Made by a program: the position numbers and the translations under genes | Notes under the pieces: generated by a model | Databases searched by the model: none | The model's input: only the letters and a program-made list of their open reading frames with translations | What the model was told of the DNA's origin: nothing | Assembly: GCA_934177545.1 (NCBI GenBank) | Contig: CAKPPI010000010.1 | Span: 1-23,304, forward strand | Length of the DNA stretch: 23,304 bases | Direction of reading: 5' to 3' | From: an uncultured Bacilli bacterium | GTDB lineage: Bacteria > Bacillota_I > Bacilli_A > RF39 > UBA660 | In this document: piece by piece, positions 1 to 7,004 of the stretch | Position numbering within the stretch: the stretch's first letter is position 1 | How the letters are laid out: every line of letters begins with the position of its first letter

Positions 1-107
1 GTGTTTACAATAACTATTTTAAGGTATCTATCGCTTTTTGTATATATAAATGGTGTCACATCAATTGTAACACTACAGATATAGCTAAACAAATAAAGTA
101 TCGCTAA

Positions 108-136
108 TAGACAATTAGAGTCTAGTGTGTTATAAT
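108..136 (+). promoter_or_regulatory. Promoter of tmRNA
   Basis: A -35 TAGACA (108-113) and a perfect -10 TATAAT (131-136) are separated by 17 bp, and a TG one base before the -10 makes it an extended -10. Predicted transcription start is about 143, a few bases before the mature tmRNA 5' end at 147. Bases 1-107 hold no gene or clear structure that I can see. Confidence 0.85.
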
Positions 137-146
137 ATAGCTACTT

Positions 147-524
147 GGGGATGTCTTGGTTTCGACAGGAATAGTAGAGCATAGATAGCAAGTCGAATTA
201 TCTACGTCACAGATTAAACCAGAATAACTGGAAACAAAATTAAAAATGTACTTGCAAGACTTAGTGGTGACACTGAGTTTGCATTTGCCTAAGAATAGGC
301 TTGTACGCTGTCTTTCTTAATTTCTTGCGTTAAGAATGTACGGTTCAATTTAGTAAGATATAATTATTTATTGTCTTAGTAAATAATTGAATATTATAAG
401 ACTAGAATTATAGTTTGGTTGATTATTTCTTTACTATAATTCGAATTTAATAAATAATCTAAACTTGTAGAAGTTTATGTAGCTCTATTTTTGGACAGGG
501 GTTCGATACCCCTCATCTCCACCA
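147..524 (+). ncRNA. ssrA: tmRNA (transfer-messenger RNA)
   Basis: This RNA rescues stalled ribosomes: it is charged with alanine, adds a degradation tag to the unfinished protein and supplies a stop codon. The 5' end GGGGATG (147-153) pairs with CATCTCC (514-520), followed by a discriminator A and an encoded CCA (522-524). The conserved 5' stretch GGTTTCGACAGG and the T-arm GGGGTTCGATACCCC are present. The tag reading frame can be followed from a probable resume codon GGA at 230 to TAA at 290-292, twenty codons ending GDTEFAFA. The resume codon is placed by analogy with Bacillus (the AATAACTGG context) and is less certain than the end. A FAFA ending is typical of Mollicutes rather than the LAA ending of most Firmicutes. 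Confidence 0.96.
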
Positions 525-537
525 TAATGTAAGTAAA

Positions 538-563
538 CGTACACCTTAAGATGTACGATTTTA
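538..563 (+). terminator. Possible weak terminator after tmRNA
   Basis: CGTACA (538-543) and TGTACG (552-557) form a 6-bp stem with an 8-nt loop, followed by a short T-rich run (ATTTTAT). The T-tract is short, so readthrough into the kinase gene is possible. Confidence 0.4.
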
Positions 564-583
564 TATAATTGAAAGAGGAAAAA

Positions 584-1249
584 ATGAATCAAGGGAAAAT
601 AATAGTTATAGAGGGAGCATGTGATGGTATAGGTAAAACTACTCAATATGAGTTGTTACATAATAGACTTCTTCAAGATGGATATAATGTTACAACACAT
701 CACTTTCCAAGTTATAATACTTATCAGGGAAAAACAGTAGAAGAATATTTAAGTGGTAAATATGGAAAACCTAGCGATTTATCACCATACTTTGTGAGTA
801 ACTTATATGCTAATGATAGAGCGGTTACATGGCATACAACCTTAGAAAAAGCATTTAATCATGGAGATATCCTATTATTTGATAGGTATACTACTTCTAA
901 TTTAATTTATCAGTCTGCACTTATTGATGATATAGAAGAAAAAAAGAAATTTATTGATTATATAAGTGATCTTGAATATAACAAATTAGGTATTAGAAAA
1001 CCAGATAAAGTTATTTTTTTAACCGCCCCTTTTGATATAGTTACAAAACTTAGAAAACAAAGACCAGATAATGAAGGTATAATAAATGATGTCTATGAAA
1101 GAGACTTAGAGTTTATGAAGAAAATTTATGATAACGCCTTATTTGTAGCAGATTATCTTTCATGGGAAAAAGTAGAGTGTAGTGATAATGGTAAAATGAA
1201 GGATATAAATACTATTCATGAAAAAATATATAACTTAGTCAAAAATTAG
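584..1249 (+). CDS. tmk: Thymidylate kinase (dTMP kinase)
   Basis: Phosphorylates dTMP to dTDP with ATP, an essential cytoplasmic step of dTTP synthesis. The start is ATG 584, preceded by AGAGGA a few bases upstream; an in-frame TTG at 569 lies before this ribosome site and is not needed. Visible motifs are an N-terminal P-loop region EGACDGIGKTTQ (residues 10-21), the DRY motif (100-102) followed by a conserved Ser-rich helix, and a LID-like basic segment RKQRPDNEG near residue 160. The roughly 221-residue length fits the family. The loop has one residue more than the usual EGxDGxGKTT, which I believe marks a Firmicutes subfamily, though I cannot confirm this here. It follows tmRNA and is closed by its own terminator, so it is probably monocistronic. 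Confidence 0.88.
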   Translation: MNQGKIIVIEGACDGIGKTTQYELLHNRLLQDGYNVTTHHFPSYNTYQGKTVEEYLSGKYGKPSDLSPYFVSNLYANDRAVTWHTTLEKAFNHGDILLFDRYTTSNLIYQSALIDDIEEKKKFIDYISDLEYNKLGIRKPDKVIFLTAPFDIVTKLRKQRPDNEGIINDVYERDLEFMKKIYDNALFVADYLSWEKVECSDNGKMKDINTIHEKIYNLVKN

Positions 1250-1272
1250 TCTATTATAGATTAATTTTTTTT
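1246..1272 (+). terminator. Terminator after tmk
   Basis: TTAGTCTA (1246-1253) pairs with TAGATTAA (1257-1264) over a 3-nt loop with one G-T pair, followed by eight T. The left arm includes the tmk stop codon. Confidence 0.85.
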
Positions 1273-1333
1273 ATACCTTTCTTTCGACAAATCTTATGTT
1301 ATTAAACTGCTATATTGGAAAAAAGGAGGGAAG

Positions 1334-2005
1334 ATGAGAAAAAAGATAGCAGTTGTCAGTATAATAATATGTCTCTTAGTAATTATGATTCCTAGTAAGG
1401 AAGAAAAACAGATAGTAGATAATAAGCAACAAGAGATAAAAAGTGAAGAAATAACAACAACCCCAGTAGTAAACCAAGAAAATACAGATCAAAAATTCAC
1501 TCTATCAATTAATAACTTAATAACAAAAGAACCAGTAATGCAAACTACAGATAATGAGTTCTATATGAATCATAATAATAAAAAAGAGGAGTTTATTGGG
1601 GGAAGTCTCTTTGTTGATTATCGAATTAATTTAAATAGTACTAGAAAAATAATTATTTATGGACATAGTTCTTCTACAGTAGATATACCATTTACTAAAC
1701 TGCTAGGGTATAAAAAACAAGACTTTTTTTCAAAACATCAAGATATAGAACTTAACTACAAAGACAAGAAAGAAACATATCAAGTATTCACTGTTATGTT
1801 ATTAAAAGAAGACTATTTTTATACTAGATTAGAGTTTACTGATGAAACATTTATAAAACACTTAGAGGAACTTAAGGAAAAATCTATATATGATACAGGT
1901 ATAAATATAGATAAAACTAATAAACTATTAATACTACAGACTTGTTCCCAAGATGAAGATGGACTTTATCTGGTAATAGGGGCAAAATTAAAGGAGAAAT
2001 TATGA
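1334..2005 (+). CDS. Class B-like sortase, catalytic Arg replaced
   Basis: Membrane-anchored transpeptidase-like protein that would cut a sorting motif and attach a surface protein to the wall. An uncleaved signal anchor lies at residues 4-20, then a linker and the sortase barrel. YGH gives the catalytic His (H111) and LQTCS the catalytic Cys (C204). The third catalytic residue, an Arg normally just before the last strand (as in RFVVxAK), is Tyr here (Y212 in LYLVIGAKL), so the enzyme may be altered or use another residue. Length (223 aa) and order fit SrtB. AGGAGGG at 1324-1330 supports ATG 1334. An extended -10 (TGC TATATT, 1308-1316) lies just upstream but would give a very short leader. 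The stop overlaps the next start (ATGA), so the two proteins are translationally coupled, and the neighbour is the natural substrate candidate. Confidence 0.85.
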   Translation: MRKKIAVVSIIICLLVIMIPSKEEKQIVDNKQQEIKSEEITTTPVVNQENTDQKFTLSINNLITKEPVMQTTDNEFYMNHNNKKEEFIGGSLFVDYRINLNSTRKIIIYGHSSSTVDIPFTKLLGYKKQDFFSKHQDIELNYKDKKETYQVFTVMLLKEDYFYTRLEFTDETFIKHLEELKEKSIYDTGINIDKTNKLLILQTCSQDEDGLYLVIGAKLKEKL

Positions 2006-3063
2006 AAAGAAAATTATTTTTTGTTATGATAGTAGTACTTCTACTATTAATTAGTAGTATACCAGTGTCTGCTAAAAACTTAAGTAAATATCAAACAGTA
2101 AAGACAAAAGAAAAGACTTTATCCACAGGTATTGTGGAAAAAATAGATGTGAATATAACTAAAAGAATAATAGATAGTGTTACAGCGACTTATACTATTC
2201 CTGAAAATTATAACGAGGATACTATTGATATTGTACCAACTATCTTTAAATCAATAAGTGAAGCTGAAGGGTATCTACCAGGAGATGGAATAAAAGTAAA
2301 TATTAAAATAGTAAATAAATCAAATAATAAATATCACTATAAAGATAAAAGTTTTATTTTATCAACTATGGATATAAGTGATTATCAAGAAAAGATTATT
2401 GGTAGTAAAGGTTTTGATGGTCAAGAAATAGCAACTAGCTATGGACCAGATAGAACTGCCAATACAGCATTACGAAGCTTGTATCAAAAAAGTATTAAAA
2501 AAGAGATGGTAACAGATGAAGCATTAGATGAAAAACTTAAAGAGAATGGTTATAAAGGTATAGAAGAATTAAATAAATATTATTTAGATTTCTATAATAA
2601 AAAATATAATCTAGAATGTACTAAACTAGAGGATTTTCCAGCTAAAGTAGTTAGTGAAATATTTAATGGAAACGACTTACCAATTAAAGAAAGTAATCTA
2701 GATATAGTAGAGCTTGGTTATAATTATTGGTATAACATGTTATTTAGTCTTTTATTTGGTGATGAGAAATATGACTATAAAACTAGTGATTTAACATCAG
2801 TTGGTAGTTATATGCGAAATAGAGAATTAGGTAATAATTATTTTGCTAAAGATTTGGAAACTATTAATCCAATGGGTGAAAATAATCTAACAACTATGAA
2901 ATTCTTTATAAATGGACCATATACAACAAATGCTTATATGAATTATGAATTTAGTAGTTATTTAGAATTTCAATTAGTAAAAGAACAAAAGGAAGAGGTA
3001 GAAGTTAGTAATGTAGTTGAGGAACAAACAGATGAAATTATACCTCCTAAGACAGGAGTTTAG
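2002..3063 (+). CDS. Secreted protein ending in a PPKTG sorting-like motif
   Basis: Unrecognised surface protein of 353 aa. Residues 1-24 are a signal peptide (MKRK, hydrophobic core, cleavage near VSA-K). The mature part has beta-rich stretches early (for example YLPGDGIKVNIKIVNKS, an immunoglobulin- or TasA-like look), a helical centre, and an acidic Glu-rich segment near residues 330-345. The last residues are IIPPKTGV. PPKTG resembles the LPxTG sorting signal, but the usual hydrophobic segment and basic tail are missing because a TAG stop follows at once. Reading on past the stop gives only a few residues, so this does not look like a simple nonsense mutation. It starts inside the stop codon of the sortase gene, which suggests an enzyme-substrate pair. 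Confidence 0.75.
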   Translation: MKRKLFFVMIVVLLLLISSIPVSAKNLSKYQTVKTKEKTLSTGIVEKIDVNITKRIIDSVTATYTIPENYNEDTIDIVPTIFKSISEAEGYLPGDGIKVNIKIVNKSNNKYHYKDKSFILSTMDISDYQEKIIGSKGFDGQEIATSYGPDRTANTALRSLYQKSIKKEMVTDEALDEKLKENGYKGIEELNKYYLDFYNKKYNLECTKLEDFPAKVVSEIFNGNDLPIKESNLDIVELGYNYWYNMLFSLLFGDEKYDYKTSDLTSVGSYMRNRELGNNYFAKDLETINPMGENNLTTMKFFINGPYTTNAYMNYEFSSYLEFQLVKEQKEEVEVSNVVEEQTDEIIPPKTGV

Positions 3064-3091
3064 TATCAGTTATTATAACTGATATTTTTTT
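3064..3091 (+). terminator. Terminator of the sortase operon
   Basis: Perfect 9-bp stem TATCAGTTA (3064-3072) / TAACTGATA (3076-3084) with a 3-nt loop, then seven T. Confidence 0.93.
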
Positions 3092-3139
3092 GTATAAAAG
3101 TTAAAAAATTATTAATAATAATATTGGAGGATGATAAAA

Positions 3140-3361
3140 ATGAATTATGAACAAGTACCAGATATTATTTCTAGTAAAGATTTAGATTATTTAGAAGATA
3201 TGTTTAATTATAATTATTTAGGTTATAAAAAAATAGTTAATTATATAGATATGGTAAATAATCTAGAAATAGAAGAAATAATGGAAAAAGCAGGTAATAC
3301 TTTTAATGAGAATATGCAAGAGATATTAGATATCTTAAAACAAGGAGGTAACAATGAATAA
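3140..3361 (+). CDS. Small coat-protein-like protein, 73 aa
   Basis: First gene of a three-gene operon of small acidic helical proteins. GGAGG at 3126-3130 sits directly against an ATG at 3131, so the ATG at 3140 (9 nt spacing) is the better start. The product is nearly all helix, with a tyrosine-rich first half (YNYNYLGYKKIVNYI) and no signal peptide or cysteine. The motif order (VPDIISSKDLDYLEDMF) resembles small Clostridia/Bacilli proteins found next to CotF-like genes; that likeness is from memory. It overlaps the next gene by 8 bp, implying coupled translation. Function unknown; it probably works with the CotF-like neighbour. Confidence 0.72.
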   Translation: MNYEQVPDIISSKDLDYLEDMFNYNYLGYKKIVNYIDMVNNLEIEEIMEKAGNTFNENMQEILDILKQGGNNE

Positions 3362-3671
3362 AGAAATTTCTAATCAAAAGATAGAAGTAGAAGAAGGTAT
3401 AGAATTAAATGATAAAGATTATATAAATGATTTGTTAGCGACTTTAAAATGTATGGTGAAAGACTACGCAGTAGCACTTACGGAAGCAAGTAATGAGATA
3501 TTATTTAGTAAATATAAGAAAATGTATGATGACTTATTACAATTACAAAGAGAAACATTTGAAACTATGTTTAGATGTGGATTTTATAAATTAGAAGAAG
3601 CAGATGCTACTAAAATAACAGAAAAGTATCAAACATTATCACAAGAAAAAGAAAAAATAGAAGGAGAATAG
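3354..3671 (+). CDS. CotF-like coat/ferritin-like protein
   Basis: 105-aa helical protein matching the pattern of the spore coat protein CotF family (COG5577): LNDKDYINDLLATLK near residues 19-33, ALTEASNEILFSKYKKMYDDL in the middle, and the C-terminal FRCGFYKLEEADATKITEKYQ, which corresponds to the GWYxxEeAD motif of CotF. Family members fold as ferritin-like helical bundles. In Bacillus CotF is a coat component, but many relatives occur in organisms whose sporulation is doubtful, so this does not prove spore formation. GGAGG (3344-3348) gives a clear ribosome site inside the previous gene, and the next gene begins 1 bp after its stop. Confidence 0.78.
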   Translation: MNKEISNQKIEVEEGIELNDKDYINDLLATLKCMVKDYAVALTEASNEILFSKYKKMYDDLLQLQRETFETMFRCGFYKLEEADATKITEKYQTLSQEKEKIEGE

Positions 3672-3672
3672 A

Positions 3673-4110
3673 ATGAAAGAGACAAATGAATTATTAGAAC
3701 ATATTTATAAAGATGCTTCCATGGGAAGTTATACAATGGAACACTTATTAGAAGATTTGAAAGATAGAGATAATAAGATTAAAGCACTAGCTGAAGATAT
3801 CTTAAAAGAATATCAAGAATTTAAAAGTAAAGCTAAAGAACAACTAAAAAAAGAAAATGTTAAACTTGAAGAAGAAGGACTAATTGCAAAAATGATGTCA
3901 ACGATGGGAATTACTAAAGAAGTAAAGAAAGATAATAGTGATGCTGCTATTGCTGATATGTTAATTAAAGGCGTATCAATGGGCTCTATTGAAATGGAAA
4001 AGAAAATAAAAGACTTTGCAAAAGAAGCAGAGAAAGAAGATAAAAAGTTAGCAGAAGATTTTTTAAAGTTTCAACAGAAAACTGTGGATAAATTAAAAGA
4101 ATATTTATAA
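3673..4110 (+). CDS. Ferritin-like helical protein with internal duplication
   Basis: 145-aa soluble helical protein, rich in Lys and Glu, last gene of the small operon. It shows an internal repeat: SMGS at residues 16-19 and again at 102-105, each followed about 23 residues later by LAED plus a hydrophobic residue (39-44 and 126-131). This suggests two copies of a two-helix hairpin making a four-helix bundle, linked by a basic, Met-rich segment. Similar proteins are common in Clostridia as hypotheticals with a ferritin-like or DUF2383-like fold (recalled, not searched). No metal-ligand set can be assigned with confidence. An AGGAG ribosome site lies just upstream. Confidence 0.7.
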   Translation: MKETNELLEHIYKDASMGSYTMEHLLEDLKDRDNKIKALAEDILKEYQEFKSKAKEQLKKENVKLEEEGLIAKMMSTMGITKEVKKDNSDAAIADMLIKGVSMGSIEMEKKIKDFAKEAEKEDKKLAEDFLKFQQKTVDKLKEYL

Positions 4111-4204
4111 AACTGTGGAAAACAGTTTTTTTCTTGGTAAATATATTAGGTAAAGATGTGGATAAAATAAAAGTAGAGAATATTAGTTTAGAGACTGTGG
4201 AAAA
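4083..4204 (+). promoter_or_regulatory. Cluster of four DnaA-box sequences
   Basis: Four 9-mers match TGTGNAWAA, the complement of the DnaA-box consensus TTWTNCACA, all in the same orientation: TGTGGATAA at 4083-4091, TGTGGAAAA at 4114-4122, TGTGGATAA at 4157-4165 and TGTGGAAAA at 4196-4204. The first is inside the end of a gene and the second inside its terminator. There is no dnaA, dnaN or unwinding-element context, so this is better read as a DnaA-binding cluster outside oriC. Confidence 0.55.
4111..4132 (+). terminator. Terminator of the small coat-like operon
   Basis: AACTGT (4111-4116) pairs with ACAGTT (4122-4127) over a 5-nt loop, followed by a run of T to 4132. The stem contains one of the DnaA-box sequences. 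Confidence 0.8.
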
Positions 4205-4225
4205 GTGTCATGTTTATAAAATAGT

Positions 4226-4256
4226 ATGACTGTTTTCTAACTTCTAATGATATACT
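4226..4256 (+). promoter_or_regulatory. Probable promoter of the ABC transporter
   Basis: Extended -10 TGA-TATACT (4248-4256) with a possible -35 ATGACT (4226-4231) at a long 19-bp spacing. It lies just after the DnaA-box cluster, so DnaA binding could influence it. Confidence 0.5.
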
Positions 4257-4275
4257 TATAAAGAGAAGGTGAAAT

Positions 4276-6576
4276 ATGTTAGATTTAAAAAATATAAGTA
4301 AAAGCTATAAGACAGGTAACTTTGTTCAACATGCTTTGAAAAAAGTAAACTTAAGTTTTAGAAAGAATGAGTTTGTAGCTATACTTGGTCCATCTGGTAG
4401 TGGAAAAACAACTCTATTAAATATCATTGGTGGACTAGATAGATATGACTCAGGTGATTTAATTATTAATGGAAAAAGTACTAAAAAGTTTAAAGCAACA
4501 GAATGGGATAGTTATCGTAATAACTGTGTAGGTTTTATTTTTCAGTCATATAATTTAATTAGTCACATAAGTGTTTTAGAAAATGTAGAAATGGCTTTAA
4601 CTTTATCTGGTTATAAAAGAAAAAATAAAAGAGAAAAAGCCTTAGAAGCACTAGAAAAAGTAGGCTTGAAAGATCATGCTCATAAAAGACCTAATCAATT
4701 AAGTGGTGGTCAAATGCAAAGAGTAGCAATAGCTAGAAGTTTAGTCAATAACCCTGATATAATTCTAGCAGATGAACCAACAGGAGCACTTGACTCTACT
4801 ACTAGTGTGCAAATAATGAATCTTATTAAAGAAATAGCAAAAGATAAATTAGTTATAATGGTAACTCATAATCCAGAACTTGCTAAAGATTATGCCAGTA
4901 GAATTATTGAATTTAAAGATGGAGAAATACTATCTGATTCTAATCCAATTAAAGAGGAAGAAATAGATACAGGGACAGTTCATATCAAAAAAACAGTACT
5001 TAGTTATTTATCAGCTATTCACTTGTCATTCAATAACATTAAGACTAAAAAAGGAAGAACATTTCTTACTGCTTTTGCTGCTTCTATTGGTATAATTGGT
5101 ATTGCTTTAATTTTATCACTTTCCAATGGTTTTCAACTACAAATAGACAAGTTTGAGAAAAGTACCTTATCCCAGATGCCTATAACTATTAGTAGTCAAG
5201 CTATGCAAATGGATGAAGATACTTTGGAAGAACAAATGCAAACATCAACTAATAAAAAAGATAAGTATCCAACGGAACAAGTAGTAAAGCCAACTGAATC
5301 AGTAATGGAAAAAATAGTACATACTAACAATATAACTAAAGATTATATAAATTATATAGAAAACATTGATAGTAATCTTTTAAGCGGTATATCTTATCTT
5401 AAGAAAACAGGACTTAATCTAATAACTAAAGATAACAATAATAACTATAAAAAAGTAGATATGGCAAATAGTATGGTGTGGCAAATCTTTCCTACTAGAA
5501 CACAAGATAAAGAATCAGGCATAGTAGAAGATAATTATGATGTTTTAGCAGGAAAAATCGATAGTAAAGAAGAAGGACTGATTTTAGCAATAGATTCCAA
5601 AAATGAGGTTAGTAAAACACTAATTGAATCCTTAGGATTTGATTCATCTAAAAATATATCCTTTGATGACATATTAAATAAAGAATTCAAGATAGTTACT
5701 AATAATGATTACTATAAAAAACTAGCTAATAATTTTATTCCAACTAGTAATTATGACGAAGTATATAACAATACTAATAGTATAACGGTTAAAATAAAAG
5801 CTATTATTAGAGGAAAAGAAGATAAGGAAATGTTTACTAATCAAGCAGTAATATTTTATACTGGGGCTTTAGTTGATAAAGTTATTTCTATAAATAAAGA
5901 TAGTGAGATAGTAAAAGCTCAAGAAGATAAAGATTATAATATTTTAACGGGTACTAGTTTTGATGATACTACTACTAAAGATGATATCTTAGCTTATTTA
6001 GGGGCAGATATGACACCAGCAGTTATTTATCTTTATCCAAAGGATTTTGCTAGTAAAGATAAAATAACTAGTTACTTAGATAAATATAATAAAAATAAAG
6101 CTGATAGTGATAAAATAACTTATACAGATATGGCAAAATTAATGAGTAGTTTATCTAGTGGAATAATGGATGCTATTACCGTAGTATTAATTGCTTTTTC
6201 ATCAATATCTTTAGTAGTATCTAGTATAATGATAGCTATAATTACTTATATATCTGTCTTAGAAAGAACTAAAGAAATAGGTATTTTAAGAGCTTTGGGT
6301 GCAAGAGCAAAAGATATAACTAGAGTATTTAATGCTGAAACTATGTTAATTGGTTTATGTAGTGGAATCTTAGGACTAGTTATCGCTTATCTATTAACTT
6401 TTCCAGCTAATAGAATAATTGAAAATTTGTCAGGACTAGCTTCTGTTGCTAAACTTAATCCAGTTCATGCTTTAATTCTCTTATTAATAAGTGTATCTTT
6501 GACTGTACTTAGTGGTTTTATTCCTGCTAAGATGGCAAGTAAAAAAGACCCAGTTATTGCTCTTAGAACAGAATAG
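4276..6576 (+). CDS. MacB-like ABC transporter, ATPase-permease fusion
   Basis: One polypeptide carrying an N-terminal LolD/MacB-type ATPase and a C-terminal FtsX-type permease; such proteins usually act as mechanotransmission pumps or export peptides and lipids rather than import. Residues 1-225 are the ATPase: Walker A GPSGSGKT (38-45), Q-loop FQS, signature LSGGQ, Walker B ILADEP and the switch His in VTHNPE. A first membrane segment follows at about 260-285, then a large extracytoplasmic domain (about 290-620), then three membrane segments near 630-660, 690-715 and 735-760, the FtsX order. The substrate cannot be read from sequence; antimicrobial-peptide resistance is one option. Ribosome site is GAAGGTGA and the gene stands alone between terminators. 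Confidence 0.88.
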   Translation: MLDLKNISKSYKTGNFVQHALKKVNLSFRKNEFVAILGPSGSGKTTLLNIIGGLDRYDSGDLIINGKSTKKFKATEWDSYRNNCVGFIFQSYNLISHISVLENVEMALTLSGYKRKNKREKALEALEKVGLKDHAHKRPNQLSGGQMQRVAIARSLVNNPDIILADEPTGALDSTTSVQIMNLIKEIAKDKLVIMVTHNPELAKDYASRIIEFKDGEILSDSNPIKEEEIDTGTVHIKKTVLSYLSAIHLSFNNIKTKKGRTFLTAFAASIGIIGIALILSLSNGFQLQIDKFEKSTLSQMPITISSQAMQMDEDTLEEQMQTSTNKKDKYPTEQVVKPTESVMEKIVHTNNITKDYINYIENIDSNLLSGISYLKKTGLNLITKDNNNNYKKVDMANSMVWQIFPTRTQDKESGIVEDNYDVLAGKIDSKEEGLILAIDSKNEVSKTLIESLGFDSSKNISFDDILNKEFKIVTNNDYYKKLANNFIPTSNYDEVYNNTNSITVKIKAIIRGKEDKEMFTNQAVIFYTGALVDKVISINKDSEIVKAQEDKDYNILTGTSFDDTTTKDDILAYLGADMTPAVIYLYPKDFASKDKITSYLDKYNKNKADSDKITYTDMAKLMSSLSSGIMDAITVVLIAFSSISLVVSSIMIAIITYISVLERTKEIGILRALGARAKDITRVFNAETMLIGLCSGILGLVIAYLLTFPANRIIENLSGLASVAKLNPVHALILLLISVSLTVLSGFIPAKMASKKDPVIALRTE

Positions 6577-6590
6577 TCTTTAAAAAATAA

Positions 6591-6624
6591 AAAAACTTTG
6601 CTATACTTAAGTAGTAAAGTTTTT
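6591..6624 (+). terminator. Bidirectional-type terminator after the ABC gene
   Basis: A 13-bp stem (6591-6603 with 6612-6624, one G-T pair) carries an A-run on the left and a T-run on the right, so it could work on both strands. A possible -10 for the tRNA (TATACT, 6602-6607) lies inside it. Confidence 0.8.
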
Positions 6625-6628
6625 ATAT

Positions 6629-6704
6629 GCCGACTTAGCTTAGCTGGTAGAGCAACGCACTCGTAACGCGTAGGTCGAAGGTTCGAATCCTTTAGTCGGC
6701 ACCA
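6629..6704 (+). tRNA. tRNA-Thr (anticodon CGT)
   Basis: 76-nt cloverleaf: acceptor GCCGACT pairs with AGTCGGC, the D-arm is GCTTAGCTGGTAGAGC, the anticodon loop is CTCGTAA with anticodon CGT (reads ACG), the T-arm is GAAGGTTCGAATCCTTT, and CCA is encoded (6702-6704). The anticodon stem has one A-C mismatch next to the loop. It appears to be a single tRNA gene. Confidence 0.96.
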
Positions 6705-6761
6705 TATATTGATATAAATGTTAATATAGATATTTATGTAACAAATAGGTCTAAAAGCGAC

Positions 6762-6790
6762 TTGTTAAAAGCTAATTTATATGATACTAT
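6762..6790 (+). promoter_or_regulatory. Candidate promoter for the plus-strand RNA
   Basis: -35 TTGTTA (6762-6767), 17-bp spacer, -10 TACTAT (6785-6790) preceded by TGA (extended -10). Predicted start about 6797. Confidence 0.45.
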
Positions 6791-6792
6791 TA

Positions 6793-6924
6793 GTATGTAA
6801 GTAAGACTACTTGCATACAATAAAAAAAGGGAGTACTTAACTTTGCAATGTTGAGTACTTACCATAAATAATTGGTTTAGTACTTAATTTACATTCGGTT
6901 TAATGGATTGAGTACTATTTTTTT
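6793..6924 (+). ncRNA. Candidate structured RNA with three successive hairpins
   Basis: No ORF of note lies here. Three hairpins follow each other: an 11-bp stem at 6793-6818; a 10-bp stem with arms AGTACTTAAC (6832-6841) and GTTGAGTACT (6850-6859); and a stem with arms at 6879-6888 and 6907-6916 followed by TATTTTTTT, a plus-strand terminator. The last two share the sequence AGTACT in each arm. A transcript starting near 6797 and ending near 6924 would be about 128 nt. The 3' hairpin overlaps the stop codon of the minus-strand peptide gene. Existence of the RNA is inferred from promoter, structure and terminator only. Confidence 0.42.
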
Positions 6925-7004
6925 ATACCTAGAATCATTAAAGAGACTATTAATAAAATGATAATTAGTATTAGAAATGAGATTAGTAAATCTTTTTTCT
7001 TCAT
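6915..7004 (-). CDS. Small hydrophobic membrane peptide, 29 aa
   Basis: An ATG at 7004 on the minus strand has an ideal ribosome site AAGGAGG (complement of 7014-7020) 9 nt upstream and opens a 29-codon frame to TAG (6917-6915). The peptide begins MKKKDLL, has one membrane-spanning run of about 20 Ile/Leu/Val/Ser/Met residues, and ends GIKK, so both ends are basic. A good minus-strand promoter stands 66 bp upstream. The 3' end faces and overlaps the terminator of a probable plus-strand RNA. Size, composition and arrangement resemble type I toxins such as Fst, but a small structural or signalling membrane peptide is equally possible. It is too short for usual gene callers. Confidence 0.68.
   Translation of the reverse strand: MKKKDLLISFLILIIILLIVSLMILGIKK

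Noticed and set aside
564..569. TATAAT as promoter of the thymidylate kinase gene
   Set aside because: Transcription would begin inside the ribosome site, and there is no -35 at a suitable distance.
569..583. TTG start for the kinase
   Set aside because: It lies upstream of the AGAGGA site that serves ATG 584, and the family starts at the later position.
4083..4204. DnaA-box cluster as the replication origin
   Set aside because: No dnaA, dnaN or rpmH nearby and no clear AT-rich unwinding array with the boxes.
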